In this document: positions 50,883 to 62,500 of the stretch, piece by piece
How the letters are laid out: every line of letters begins with the position of its first letter
Position numbering within the stretch: position 1 is the first letter of the stretch
DNA from: Cellulomonas sp. URHD0024
Lineage (GTDB): Bacteria; Actinomycetota; Actinomycetes; Actinomycetales; Cellulomonadaceae
NCBI RefSeq assembly: GCF_000426185.1
Contig: NZ_AUEW01000001.1
Location: 930,001-994,000, forward strand
DNA: 64,000 nt
Reading direction: 5' to 3'
Translations under genes and position numbers: made by a program
The notes under the pieces: generated by a model
What the model was told of the DNA's origin: nothing
Seen by the model: only the letters and a program-made list of their open reading frames with translations
Database searches by the model: none

Positions 50883-52070
50883 CTAGCCCGCGAGACCCGT
50901 CCCGGGCACCCAGACGAGCCGCATCGAGCAGTCCCCGAACAGCACCGTCGAGCCCACCCGGAGCCGGACCTGCTGGTCCACACCGCAGATCACCTGGCCG
51001 CCGTCGGGCAGGGTCACCACCGTGCCGTTGGTCGACCCCCGGTCCGCCACCCAGACGCCCGTCCGCTCGACCCCGATCTGGAGATGGGTCTTGGACACCG
51101 AGCGACCGGGGTCGGCGACGCGGACGAGCTGGACCGGGGCGTCGGACGCCGGGTTGCGGCCCACCAGCGCGATGCGCTCGATGCTCACGCGGCGGCCGTC
51201 GGAGAGCTCGAACTCTGCGCCCATCCGCTCCGCGACGGGCGGATGACTGAGGACGGCGGCGGTGCGCGGTGGCGCCGGGCGGGTCATCTCCAGCTCGGGC
51301 GCGAGGCCGTACGAGAGGCCGGGCCGCACCACGGGGATGGCGCGCGTGTCGAGGTCCGGGCCGCTGCGCCGCGGGGCGACGGGGGCAAGCACCAGCGACG
51401 ACGGCGGAGGGGGGCTGACCATCGGTGGCCGAGGGATCGACGCCCAGGCGGGAACCGGCGCGGCGTGCCGCGGCGCGGCCGTGGGCTCGGCGACGACAGC
51501 CGCGGCACTCGCAGTACTCGCGACAGTGGAGGCTGTCGTGACTGAGGGACGGCTGCGGCGCGGTGGCTGCTGCGCGGCTGCGAGCACGGACCGGCGCACG
51601 TCGAGCACCTCGTCACCGGCTGCGCGGTCGTGCCACCCACGGTTCCGCCCGGTCCGGTCGAAGAACGGCGACAGGAGCACCACCAGCGCACCGAGCAGCG
51701 CCACGACGGCGCCGGCCGCGACGACCACGAAGCGCACGAAGATGCGCGCGATCCCGATGGGCTGCCGCGACTCGACGTCGAGGGTCCGCACACCGGTGGC
51801 GAGTCGTCCGAGGGTCCACCCCAGCCTGCCGTGCAGGATCCACTGCGTCACGACGAGGGCACCCGTGAGCGCCAGCCCGATCGTCATGAGCGCCACGGCG
51901 TCGTCGGACGCCTGGGTGGACGGCTCGGCTCGGGCCCAGGCGATGACGCCGGCGACGACGATCCAGCCTCCGAGTACCAGCCAGGCAACGGCGTCCAGCA
52001 GCACAGCCGCGAAGCGTCGACCCATCGAGGCCGGCGGCGCCGCGTCGGCTCGCGCGTACCGGGCGTTCAC
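50883..52070 (-). CDS. RDD membrane domain protein with C-terminal FHA domain
   Basis: 395 residues from a GTG with GGGAG 6 nt upstream. An RDD domain with three membrane helices ('RFAAVLLDAVAWLVLGGWIV', 'LGWTLGRLATGVRTLDVES', 'FVVVAAGAVVALLGALVVLL') leads to a long Pro/Ala-rich linker, then a C-terminal FHA domain: 'IALVGRNPAS', 'SVSKTHLQIGVERTGVWVAD' and 'RGSTNGTVV' carry the conserved G-R, S-x-x-H and N-G residues for phosphothreonine binding. With a Ser/Thr kinase in the same operon, it is the natural reader of that kinase's phosphorylation. Its membrane partner is unknown. Confidence 0.9.
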   Translation of the reverse strand: MNARYARADAAPPASMGRRFAAVLLDAVAWLVLGGWIVVAGVIAWARAEPSTQASDDAVALMTIGLALTGALVVTQWILHGRLGWTLGRLATGVRTLDVESRQPIGIARIFVRFVVVAAGAVVALLGALVVLLSPFFDRTGRNRGWHDRAAGDEVLDVRRSVLAAAQQPPRRSRPSVTTASTVASTASAAAVVAEPTAAPRHAAPVPAWASIPRPPMVSPPPPSSLVLAPVAPRRSGPDLDTRAIPVVRPGLSYGLAPELEMTRPAPPRTAAVLSHPPVAERMGAEFELSDGRRVSIERIALVGRNPASDAPVQLVRVADPGRSVSKTHLQIGVERTGVWVADRGSTNGTVVTLPDGGQVICGVDQQVRLRVGSTVLFGDCSMRLVWVPGTGLAG

Positions 52071-52127
52071 CTGAGCTCCCTGCGATCGGACCGGTCGTGT
52101 GGACATGGACGAGCTGGGCACCCGGCG

Positions 52128-54437
52128 CTAGGAGACGACACGCGAGCGGCGGGCAGCGCGCCGACGCCGGTTCTCCTGGCGCAGCGAGGCCGTCGAGAGC
52201 CGAGCCCGGACGCGGCGTCGCCAACCGACGCTGTGCGCCATCGCCGCGACCGCAACCTGGACATCTGCCCAGTATGCGGCCGCCTGCTCCGGACTCGGTG
52301 TCGCCGGGCTGAAGACCGCACGGTCGGCCGAACGGGCGAGCGCCCCGACCCTCGAGGCGACCAGCGCACCGTCGGGAACGTCCTCGAACGAGGCCGCGAG
52401 CGCTCTGGCTGACTCGTTGCGGGTGGCGAGGCCGCCGGTGGGATGCCGCAGGTCGCGTGCGACGTCGAGCACCTCGTCCCATCCCCCGGCGACACGCACC
52501 ACCGGGTCCGCGCTACGCCGACGACGGCGGCGGCGCCGGACCTTGAGCAGGACGATGACCACGAACGGCGCCGCCAGCAGCACCAGCGGGATCGCGGCGA
52601 CGCCTGCGACCTGGGTCACGCGGAGCCACAGCGGCGTGGCCTCCTCCTTGGGCGCCGGGTCGTCCGTCTGAGGCTGCTCGGTGTCCTCGTCGGGCGGGTT
52701 GACCGCGGCGGGGGGCGGCGGCGGCGGCTGCACGACCTGCGGGTTGGGCTCGGTCTGCTTGTCCTTGTCGTTCTCCTGCGGCGTCTGCTCGGGCGGCGGC
52801 GTCGGGTCGAACGGGATCCAGCCGTAGCCCCGGAACGGGATCTCGACCCAGGCCTTGATGTCCTTGCCGGTCACCTTGACGGGCTTGTCGGACGCCGTCT
52901 TCCCGGTGGCGTCGGCCTCGGGCTTGAAGCCGAGCACGACGCGGGCGGGCAGTCCCATCTCGCGTGCCATGAGCGCCATCGCGGCCGCGTACTGCTCACC
53001 GTCGCCGACCATGACGTCGCCGCCGAGAAGCGTCGTGATCCGGTCGCCGCCGTGGCCGGAGAGAGACACGTAGTCGCCCCTGTCCACGATCCCGTGGCTG
53101 AAGAAGCCCTGCTGGCTGAGCCAGCTCGAGAGCGCCGACGCGATCTGCACGGGGCTGCCTGCGTCCCGGGCGACGTCCGACGCCGTGTTCAGGACGATGT
53201 CCGGCACCGCGGCGGGCGGGGGCTGCGCGACGTCCGACGCCGGGGCGCGGCCGACGGTCTTGAGGTCCGGGACCGGCGGGACCACGACGTCGATGTCGTA
53301 CGAGAGCCCGGGGTGGACGCCGCCGGTGACCACCGCGGCACCGGTCGCGTCGTTGTAGCGCAGACCGTTCGACACCGCCGGGTCGGTGACGTCGAACGAG
53401 GTCGCCTGGCCGACGGTCGGCAGCCAGACGCCGCCGAGCTGGTCGATGTGGAAGGACACCCGCGCCGGCGTACCGCGCGTGCCCGACTCGATCACGTCGC
53501 CGACACGGCGGAACTCACCGGACGCCTCAGCGGAACCGTCGCCGGCGACGTTCCACACCACACCGTCGTACCGGTCCATCGTCGCCAGCCGGATGCTCGC
53601 ACCATCCGGCAGGCCCGAGACGGTGAACAACGTCGTGTCGGCGTCCTCCTTCACGAACTCCCGGAACGCGGACAGCGGGCTCGGGTAGGCGCGAGGGTCG
53701 AAGGGCGGCACGATCTCGTCGCGCACCACGAACCTGTTCGACGACCCCACGACCGCCGGCGCCCCGAACGTCCCCGCCGCGGCAGCGACCACCAGGAGCA
53801 TGGTCGACGCGACGACGCGGCGCAGCCGGAGGCCACCGGACCGCCACGCGGCCCACGGCAGCAGCACGACGGCGAGCACCGTGCCGGTGAGCGTCGGGGG
53901 GATCGCCGGTGTCCGCGTGCCGAGCACGATCGCCCCGACGACGGCGACGACGGGCACGACCGCGGCGGAAGCGCCGAACGCCGGGCGCCGCGCGCGAAGA
54001 GTCACCGCGGCCGCGGCGGCGGCGCCGGCGAAGGCGAGGGTGTACATGGCGACCAGGAGCGTGCCGCTCGTCCCGATCGGTGGCTGCAGGGTGAGCACCT
54101 GCTTCCAGGTCGACACCACACCGCTGGCGAGAGCCCGTACGGTGCTCAGGGTCGGTACCAACCCCTGGATCGTGGTGCGCGGGGCGGCGAGCGGCCCACC
54201 CGCGACGAAGAACACGACCACCAGGGCGGCGACCACGGTCAGCGCCGACCACCGACGCCATGCGCCGAGCGCCGCGACCCCGGCGCCCAGCACCAGGCCG
54301 CCCACGAGCGCCGGGACGGCTGCCTGGTCGCCGTACACCGACAAGAGCGGCAGCAGCGCGAAGCCGATAGCGCCCAGGAGCACCGCAGTGTCGACCGACC
54401 CCGCGCGCAGGGAGCGCGCCGGGACGAGAGTCGTCAT
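52128..54437 (-). CDS. DUF3488/transglutaminase-like membrane protein with degenerate catalytic triad
   Basis: 769 residues. Six to seven N-terminal membrane helices, an extracellular transglutaminase-like core (about 260-550), a Pro/Glu-rich linker, one more helix (about 615-640) and a basic cytoplasmic tail with a DUF4129-like end. In the core, the catalytic-site motif G-D-C is 'VGDGEQYAAAMALMAREMGL': Gly480 replaces the Cys. The His of the H-x-W-V-E motif is Lys528 ('KAWVEIPFRGYGWIPFDPTP'), while the Asp544 of 'PFDPTP' remains. I infer loss of enzymatic activity and a structural or binding role. It follows DUF58 with a 4-nt overlap, the standard MoxR-DUF58-transglutaminase order. Confidence 0.9.
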   Translation of the reverse strand: MTTLVPARSLRAGSVDTAVLLGAIGFALLPLLSVYGDQAAVPALVGGLVLGAGVAALGAWRRWSALTVVAALVVVFFVAGGPLAAPRTTIQGLVPTLSTVRALASGVVSTWKQVLTLQPPIGTSGTLLVAMYTLAFAGAAAAAAVTLRARRPAFGASAAVVPVVAVVGAIVLGTRTPAIPPTLTGTVLAVVLLPWAAWRSGGLRLRRVVASTMLLVVAAAAGTFGAPAVVGSSNRFVVRDEIVPPFDPRAYPSPLSAFREFVKEDADTTLFTVSGLPDGASIRLATMDRYDGVVWNVAGDGSAEASGEFRRVGDVIESGTRGTPARVSFHIDQLGGVWLPTVGQATSFDVTDPAVSNGLRYNDATGAAVVTGGVHPGLSYDIDVVVPPVPDLKTVGRAPASDVAQPPPAAVPDIVLNTASDVARDAGSPVQIASALSSWLSQQGFFSHGIVDRGDYVSLSGHGGDRITTLLGGDVMVGDGEQYAAAMALMAREMGLPARVVLGFKPEADATGKTASDKPVKVTGKDIKAWVEIPFRGYGWIPFDPTPPPEQTPQENDKDKQTEPNPQVVQPPPPPPAAVNPPDEDTEQPQTDDPAPKEEATPLWLRVTQVAGVAAIPLVLLAAPFVVIVLLKVRRRRRRRRSADPVVRVAGGWDEVLDVARDLRHPTGGLATRNESARALAASFEDVPDGALVASRVGALARSADRAVFSPATPSPEQAAAYWADVQVAVAAMAHSVGWRRRVRARLSTASLRQENRRRRAARRSRVVS

Positions 54438-55582
54438 GCCGTCACCCGCCGCAGCAGGCGGGGCAGGTCGTCGAGCGACCCCAGCGTCGCCAGGCTCAGT
54501 GAACCGTGCGTCCGCACCGAGACGTCAGCGCCGCGCTCGCACCGCACGACGACGGTGCGGGTCCCGACGGGCACGTACCGCGATCCCAGCCGAAGGTCGG
54601 TGTTCGTCGGTTCCGACCCTGTGACCAGCATCGCGACCGAGGCCTCGGGCGCCTCGCGCGCGACGCGGCGGCCGAGCAAGGCCATACCCGCGCCGCTGGA
54701 GCTCAGCTGCAGCCCGGAGCAGTCGTCGAGCAGCAACGGCGGTGTCTCGACGCGCAACGTCCCTGGTCCGGCCAGCACGGCGAGCTCGCGCTCGTCCCGG
54801 ATGGTCTGGACTCCCACCGAGCCGACCACGGAGACCGCCAGCTCGAACTCGTCGTCGTCGGCGTAGTCCCGCGGGTCCGTGGCCAGCGCGATCGCCGTCT
54901 GCGTCCGCCGCGTGTCCTCGAACTGCTTGACCATCAGGCTTCCGCGGCGGGCGGTCGTGCGCCAGTGGATGTAGCGGCGGTCGTCCCCGGCCACGTAGTC
55001 GCGCAGCGCGTGGAACGACAGGTCCGAGTCGGACAGGTCACGGGTGGCCTGCCCCTCGAGGTCACGCAGGAGACCCGAGCTGGCGCCGGCGAGCGAGACG
55101 AGCAGGGGGTGCACGAACAGCTCGACCGGCCTCGTCCAGCGCACGCTGCGCCGCGCGAGACCGAACGGGTCGCCGCGCACAGAACGCACCGGTCCGACGA
55201 TGATCACGGCGCGCCGCGCCGTCGGGATGGCGAACAGGTCGTCGTGCTCCGCCCCCGCGCCCAGCGCCGGCACGGAGAACTCGGCAGTCACCGCACCGAC
55301 GGGCAGCTCCACCCGCGAGGGCAGGGAGCGCCGTCGCGCGATGTTGCGCACCTCGAGCCGGCCCAGCGCACGCTCCCCCACCTTGACGCGCCGGTCGGCC
55401 ATGTCGAGCGTGATCGCGTACCGGGAGCGGCCCACCGTCATGAGCAGGGAGACCAGCAGCACGGCGGTGAGCGCGGCGCCGATCGCCGCGAGCTCGAGCC
55501 AGCCGAACCGTCGGCCGGCCAGCAGGCAGCCCAGAGCGACGACCGCCACCCCCCAGCCGACCGTGGAGACCCGCAGACCCAT
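54434..55582 (-). CDS. DUF58 domain protein
   Basis: 382 residues with two N-terminal membrane helices (about 8-45) and the DUF58 signature 'SFHALRDYVAGDDRRYIHWR' followed by 'TTARRGSLMVKQFED', which folds as a VWA-like domain. DUF58 proteins are client or adaptor proteins for MoxR AAA+ ATPases. It lies 5 nt after the MoxR gene and overlaps the transglutaminase-like gene by 4 nt. Confidence 0.92.
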   Translation of the reverse strand: MGLRVSTVGWGVAVVALGCLLAGRRFGWLELAAIGAALTAVLLVSLLMTVGRSRYAITLDMADRRVKVGERALGRLEVRNIARRRSLPSRVELPVGAVTAEFSVPALGAGAEHDDLFAIPTARRAVIIVGPVRSVRGDPFGLARRSVRWTRPVELFVHPLLVSLAGASSGLLRDLEGQATRDLSDSDLSFHALRDYVAGDDRRYIHWRTTARRGSLMVKQFEDTRRTQTAIALATDPRDYADDDEFELAVSVVGSVGVQTIRDERELAVLAGPGTLRVETPPLLLDDCSGLQLSSSGAGMALLGRRVAREAPEASVAMLVTGSEPTNTDLRLGSRYVPVGTRTVVVRCERGADVSVRTHGSLSLATLGSLDDLPRLLRRVTA

Positions 55583-55587
55583 GGTGC

Positions 55588-56598
55588 TCAGGCCGCCCGC
55601 AGGGCTGGCGGCGCGGTCGTCTCGAGGATCCGTGCGAGCACGTCGATCGCGGTCACACCGGCGAACTCGGCCTCCGTGTCGAGCACGAGGCGGTGGGCGA
55701 GGACGGGCTGGGCCAGCAGCTTGATGTCGTCGGGGATGACGTACTCCCGGCCCGCGGACGCGGCCCAGACCTTGGCCGTGCGGACGAGGGCGAGGCCTCC
55801 GCGCACGCTCGCACCGATCACCGTCTGCGCGTCGTCGCGGGTCGCCTCTGTCAACCGCGCCACGTAGTCGAGCACGACGTCGTCGATGTGCACGGTCTGC
55901 GCCAGGTCCGACATCGTGCCCACGGCCTCGGTCGTGATGCGGGGCTGCAGGTTGACGGTGCGGTCCTTGGCGCCGGCCAGGATCTCGATCGTCGCAGACC
56001 GGTCCGGGTAGCCGAGCGACGTCTTGATGAGGAAGCGGTCGAGCTGCGCCTCAGGGAGCCGGTAGGTCCCGGCCTGCTCGATCGGGTTCTGCGTCGCGAT
56101 GACCATGAACGGGCGGCCGACCGGGTGGGTGACACCGTCGACCGTGATGTTGCCCTCCTCCATCACCTCGAGCAGGGCGGCCTGCGTCTTGGGCGACGCG
56201 CGGTTGATCTCGTCGGCGAGCACGACGGACGCGAAGATCGGGCCCGGGTGGAACTCGAACCGGTGCGTGCCCTGGTCGTAGATCGTCACCCCCGTGACGT
56301 CCGACGGCAGCAGGTCAGGCGTGAACTGGATGCGGTGGTGGCTCCCCTGGACCGTGGCGGCGAGCGCCTTGGCGAGCGATGTCTTCCCGGTACCCGGCGC
56401 GTCCTCGAGCAGCAGGTGGCCCTCGGCGATCATCGCCGTCAGCGCCAGACGGACGGTGTGGTCCTTGCCCAGCAGCGCGAGGCCCACGTTGGACACGAGG
56501 GCGTCGAAGGTCTCGGCGAACCAGGTGCTCTGCTCGGGGTCCATGTACGCGTTCTCCAGATGATCGGTCGTCGGGTCGTACTCGGTCGTCCTGCTCAT
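55588..56598 (-). CDS. MoxR-family AAA+ ATPase
   Basis: 336 residues. Walker A 'LEDAPGTGKTSLAKALA', Walker B 'SVVLADEINRASPKTQAALL', sensor 1 'PFMVIATQNPIEQAGTYRLP' and 'EAQLDRFLIKTSLGYPD' identify the MoxR class, which assembles or activates protein complexes, usually with VWA-domain partners. The ATG at 56598 overlaps the stop of the giant Ig/Fn3 gene (ATGA), so an upstream in-frame start is not needed. It probably acts on the DUF58 protein and the surface complex encoded by this operon. Confidence 0.95.
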   Translation of the reverse strand: MSRTTEYDPTTDHLENAYMDPEQSTWFAETFDALVSNVGLALLGKDHTVRLALTAMIAEGHLLLEDAPGTGKTSLAKALAATVQGSHHRIQFTPDLLPSDVTGVTIYDQGTHRFEFHPGPIFASVVLADEINRASPKTQAALLEVMEEGNITVDGVTHPVGRPFMVIATQNPIEQAGTYRLPEAQLDRFLIKTSLGYPDRSATIEILAGAKDRTVNLQPRITTEAVGTMSDLAQTVHIDDVVLDYVARLTEATRDDAQTVIGASVRGGLALVRTAKVWAASAGREYVIPDDIKLLAQPVLAHRLVLDTEAEFAGVTAIDVLARILETTAPPALRAA

Positions 56599-59500
56599 GG
56601 TGTCGGCACTTCCGGCAACGAAACTGAGACCTCGTCGGAGGGCAGGCTCCATTCGCTCCAGCCCTTGGCGTTGTGCGCCCGGACCTGGATCCGGATCACG
56701 ACCACACCGTGGCCCTTGACGGTCAGTACAGCGCTGCTGTCGGTGCCGGGGACCGTGTCGTTGTCCTTCGCGTCACCGCTGTACTGCCACTCGTACTGGT
56801 CGATCGCGCGACCGTGGTCGGGTGGCGCCACCCAGGAGATGCTGACAGTACCGTCGGTGTCGTTCGCCACGGCGTCCGGCTTGGCCGGCGCGTCCGGCTT
56901 GGCCGGTTGTCCCGGGCTCGCCGAGCCGGTGGCGGTGGGGCTCCAGCCGTACTGGTTGGAGACCTGGAACTGGACCGTGACGGGGACCGTCGTGTCGATG
57001 ACGCTCGGCATGTCCGTCTTCCAGGTACGACCACCGTCGATGCTGTAGCGCCGCGCGGTGATCGGCGACCCGCCGTCGTCCCCGTCCACGAACTCGACGG
57101 CGACCTGGTCGATCGGGCCGGGGCTCACGTTGACCGTGGGGGTAGCGGGCTGGGTGATCACCTGGGTCTGCGGAAGCTCCGACCAGTCACCTTCGCTCTT
57201 GCGGGAGTTCACGGCGCGGACGCGAGCTATCGGGCTCGGTCCGTCGGCGAGGTTTTCGAGCCTGCTCGACGTTCCGTCGACGCGCGTGATGGGAGCGTCC
57301 TTGGACCCGACCTGGAGCTGGTAGTAGTCGATGGTGACGCCCAGGCCGCCGGGGTCGGCGGGCGGGCCCCAGGTGAGGGTGACCGAGCCGGACCCTGCCG
57401 GGACGGACCTCGATCCCGGGACGATGCCCGGTGCCGACGGTGCCGACGGCTGGCTCCACGTCTCGCCGTTGGCCGAGCCCCACGGCGACGTGCCGGCCTT
57501 GTTCTTCGCCCGGACCGCGACCTGGTAGGTGTGACCGCGCTGGGCAGGCGAGATCACGTAGCTCGTCGTCGACGCGTCGAGCGCGATCGGCGACGCGTTG
57601 TCGATCGAGATCTCGTAACCCCGCACCGCGTCCCCGTGCCCGTCGGGAACGCTCCACGACACGTTGATCTGCGGACCGGAGGCCCCGACGGCGGTCCGCG
57701 AGGCGGCCACGGTCGGCGTGTCCGGCTGCGCCGCGGGGATCATCGGCAACGACGAGTCGGACCACGGGCCCGGGTCGGGCACCTTGTTGTGCGCGCGGAC
57801 CCGCACCGTGTAGGCCGTGCCGTTCGTGAGACCCGTGAACGTGTAGCTCGTCGTCGCCGAGGTGACGGTCGCGGAGCCCGACGACGGCGTCGGCGAGATC
57901 TCGAGCGTGTAGCTGGAGATCGGCGACCCCGTCTGGACCGGCGCAGCCCACATGGCGCGCACGGAGCCGGACCCGAAGTCGAGCGTGGGCACGCCGGGCT
58001 GTCCGGGCACGGCGTCCGGTCGGGCAGGCGCCGAGCTCGGGCTCGGGTCCGACCAGTCCACGGCGTTCTGCGCGGCCACCGTGAACGTGTACTCGGTGTC
58101 GTTCGTGAGGTTGTCGATCGTGCACGTCGTGCTGACGCACGCACGCACGATGTTGCCCGGGTTCGCGACGACGCGGTAGCCGGAGATGAGCGCGCCGCGG
58201 TTGTCGGGGGCGTCCCACGACAGGACCACGGTCTGGTCCCGGATCTCGCCGATCCGCGGGGCCGTCGGGATCGCGGGCTTGCCGCGCACCACGATGACGA
58301 CGCGGCCCTCGACCTCACGATCGGGGTCACCCGTCACGTCGCGGACCCTGAAGCGCGTGACGATCTGTCCGATGAAGCCGATCGCCGGACGCACCGAGAC
58401 CGAGCTCGACGTCGCCGTGGCCGTACCGGCGCCCGGCGTCTCGACCGTTGCCCCGACCACCGTGAGCGGAGAGCCCGGGAAGGGGTTGTAGGCGTTCTCG
58501 AGCACCTGGACGGTGCTTTCCCGGCCCTCGACGCCCTCGAGCTGCACGTCGGGCACCTGGGCCTTGCGCCGGGTGCTCGCGATGACTCGCAGGTCGATCG
58601 TCTGGTCGAGCGAGCCGCTGCGGCCGTACCCGATCTTCAGGCTGAGCTTGTCGGTGCGGCCCTTGGGCGTCGACACGTCGGCCGCGACGCGGAGCACGCT
58701 CCCGTCGATCGTCGCCGTGAACCCGGAGGGCACCGCAGCGGTCAGCTGGTAGGTGTACCGGGTCTGCGACTGGTCAGCGTCACCCTCGGGGCCGGTCGTG
58801 AACGAGCGCAGGTCCACCGCCAGCGCGGCCTCGCCGGGCGCGACGTCGATCGTCGACGGGGTGAAGGTCGGCGGGTGGTCGTCGACCGCGTAGACCGTGA
58901 TCTGCAACGTGATGATCGACGTGCGCGCGGACGTGTCGTTCGGCCCGGACGCGTCGGTGACCGGGACGGTGATCGACGCCGGCCCTGCGTAGCCGGGCGC
59001 CGAGGTGAACTGGAGCGTCTTCTTGTCCTTCAGGAGGTCCGTGCGGTCCGACTTCGTCGCGCTGAGCCCCGCGATGTCGGCGACGGTCGGGATGCGGCCC
59101 GGCGCGACCTGCACCTGCTCGTCGAGCGGGATCAGCAGCTGGGCACCGGAGGCCACCCGGAGCTCGGGCGCCTTGGGCCGAGGGGTCGGCGGGAAGAACC
59201 CGAGCGCGGGCACGGTGACGAACGCGTACGACGCCGCCGCCGGAGAGGTCTTGTTCGTGAGCAGGAACGGCACCGTCTGAGCGTGGTCCACGAGCTTCAC
59301 GACGACCTTGCCATCGACCACCGAGGCGACATCTGCGAGAGAGCCCGGCACGGACACCACCAGGTCGCTGAGCGGGCCGCTCGGGTTCTGGGCGACCGCC
59401 AGCACGTCGACGGTCACCTCGGTGCGGCCGAGCGTGTCGAGTGCGCCGACCACCACGTCGCGGGCGATCGGCGGGAGCACCTTCGCGTCGCGTGCCACCG

Positions 59501-62500
59501 TGACCGTGAGCACGGCCGAGTCCCGACCACCGCGGGCGTTGACCGCGGTGTAACCGATCTGCAGCACGGTGGGTGTCTCCGGAGCCCGCACGATGATGCG
59601 GCGCCCTTCCACCTCTGCCAGGCCCTCGGCGCCGGCCGCCAGGTCCAGCTCCGGCACGAGCTCGAGGTCACCACCGCTGGAGTCGACGTCGTTCGCCAGG
59701 ACGCGCACCTCGACACGCCGATTCGGGCCGACCGTGACCTGGTCGTCCCGCGCCGTCACCGTCGCCGTGCTCGTGGGTCGCGGAGCGATGCCGACCCGGA
59801 TCGTGGCGACCGCGCGCTGTCCGGTCCAGTCCTCGACCGCGTAGGTGAACTCGTCCGTGTCGAGCTCGTTCGGCAGCGCCTCGTACTCCAGCCAGTCCGG
59901 TCCCCCGACCGTCACACGGCCGTGGGTCGCGCCGGAGGCGACACCGAGCAGCGTCACCCCGTCGCCGTCCGGGTCGATCCCGACGAGCGGGATCTCGATC
60001 CGGACCTTGTCGCCCTCGAACACCCGGGCGACGAGGTCGCGAGGCCGCGGTGGCGCCTTGGTCGACGCGTCGGACTGGTGGACCCGCACCGTGAGGGACG
60101 CTCCGGTGACGTTGCCCGTCGCGTCCTGGACGGAGAACAACGCGTGCGCCGTGAGCGGGGTCGACGGTGCTTGGTACCGCAGCACGTCGCCGGACACGAA
60201 CAGCAGGCCCTCGCCCGGAGCGACGTCCTGGTCCAGCACCGGGACCAGCGTCGGGCGGTCGCCGTCCGGGTCGTAGGCGCCCTCGAGCACGGGGATCGTC
60301 ACGACGCCGCCGGTACGGACGTCCACCTCGACGTTCGGCACGACCGGCGGTTGGGACGTGGTCGACGCGGGGACCGGCTGGACGACGATCTCGCCGATCG
60401 CCGACGACTGACCGCTCGACACCGAGTAACGCAGGACGACGGGCGCCGTGAGCGTGCGGTCGGCGCGGATCTGCACGAGGTGGTGGTCCAGCACGGCCAC
60501 CCTCAGCCCGGAGCCGTCGGGTACGTCGACCGACTGCAGGACGAGCACCTTGCCGGCCGGGTCGGAGTCGTTGTCGAGCGGGTCGATGGTGACCTCGCCT
60601 CCGGCGGGCAGCGACGCCTGGTCCCGTACCGCGACCGGTGGTGCCGCGGTCTCGGGCCACTCCTTGACGTCTATGCGCGCGAGCCCGCTGGCCTGCTGCG
60701 GCGATGCGGCGACGAGGAACTGCACGTAGTAGCTGCCGGCACGGGCGGCGCTGAAGGTGAAGGTTCCGCCCTGCAGGTCGCGGGTCAACGTCGCCCCGAC
60801 GACGTCGTCGACACCGGCGAGGCGTGGGGGCTCGCTGGACGAGCTGCGCACCGAGTCGAGCGGGTGCAGCGTGACGGGCTGGTCCACGTACGTGACCGCG
60901 AAGACCGGGTCGATCTGTGGCGCGAGCGAGCCACCGGGGCGCACGTCGACGTCGAGGTAGCCCTCGGTCGTGGTCGTGCCGTCGGACACCTGCACCGTCA
61001 CCCGGGTGCGACCGAGCGCCGACCCGTCGGCCTTGAACGTCAAGGTCCCGTCCTGCCGGAAGCGCACCGTGCCGGCCGTCGCGACCGCGCTCGCGCCGAC
61101 CAGCAGCAGGTCGTCGCCGTCCGGGTCGTCGAAGTCCGCGAGGACCTGATGGTCGGCCTGGCCCCCCTGCTCCACGGTCAGCGCCCCCGTGCGCAGCTGG
61201 CGCGGCGGGGCGTCGACGCCCGGCGGGCGCACCGTGAGCCGCACGTGCGCGGTCGACGGTGCTGTCTTGCCCTGCCCGTCCGAGATCGTGTACGTGAAGT
61301 CGGCCGTACCCGTGGCGCCTGCGGCCACCTCGATCTGCAACGCCCGTCCGCCGTAGATCGACTCCACGGTCCCGAACGCGGGTGGCACCGCGTCGAACTG
61401 GGAGATCGCGAGGATCCCGCAGTCCGACGAGGAGTCGTTGTCGACCACGGGCAGGATGGTCGTGCGGCCGGGGCGGACACCGAACTCGTCGTCGGTCGCG
61501 GTCGGCGGCGCCGTCTGGCCCGAGCACTCCGTGACCAGGTCCTGCGTCGTGTCCGAGCTCTGGGACTCGTCCTTCGACTGCTCGGGGTTCTCCTCCGGGA
61601 CGACCTGGTTCCAGTTCGGGACACGCAGGTTCGTGTCCTGCAGCGGCAGCCACAACCGACCACGCAACGTGTCGTTGAGCACCACGACCTGACGGTTCAC
61701 CCGGAAGGTCAGGGAGTCGGCGCTCGACATGCCCTCGAGGTTGCTGACGTGCGCGGACCCGCCGTCGCAGAGCTGGAGGTACGACCCCGTCCCCGTGGCC
61801 CACGCGCCGTGCGCGCAGGTGCCCACCCGCACCGGTGCCGCCGGCTTCCCCGAACCCTTCGTCGGGTGCTCGACGACGTCCCCGCCGTCGAGCGGGACCT
61901 CGATGAGCCCGGTGGTGCTGGCCACGAGCACCACGGACGAGCTCGGACCGGGCTGCTGCAGCCGCAGGCTGTCGCCCTCCAGGTCGACCGTGCCGTGCAG
62001 CGTGTGCACCGTACGTCCGGAGAGCGTCACGGGCTGGTCGCCGACCGCAGTGACCTGGTCGACGTCTCCCGCGCCCAGAACGCCGTCGGGCGAGCTGTCC
62101 ACCGCCCCGCTCGACAGATCCAGCCGGGTGACGGCACCGTCCTTCGCGGCCACGCCGAGCACCAGGCCGTCCTGGGTGACGACGACCTTGCCCCCCGGGC
62201 CGAGCTCGACGTCGGGCGCGTCCGTGCCGATGGCGAGCCCGTCGAGGTCCCCGATCGCCCGCACCCACGCGTTGCCGTCGGCATCGAAGATCGCCACCGT
62301 CCCGCCGGCCATGGCCACCTTGGCACCCTGGGTGGCGACCTGCGTCGTGACCGTCACCGAGGCGGGGTCGACCACGGACGCCTGCCCGGGCTCGACGAGC
62401 AGGATGTCGCCCTCGTCCTGCAGGACGTCGAACGTCGTCCCCTTGGCCACCAGCCCGCCGTTGAGCTCCTCGACCTTCGCGTTGTACCTGCCGAGCTGGC

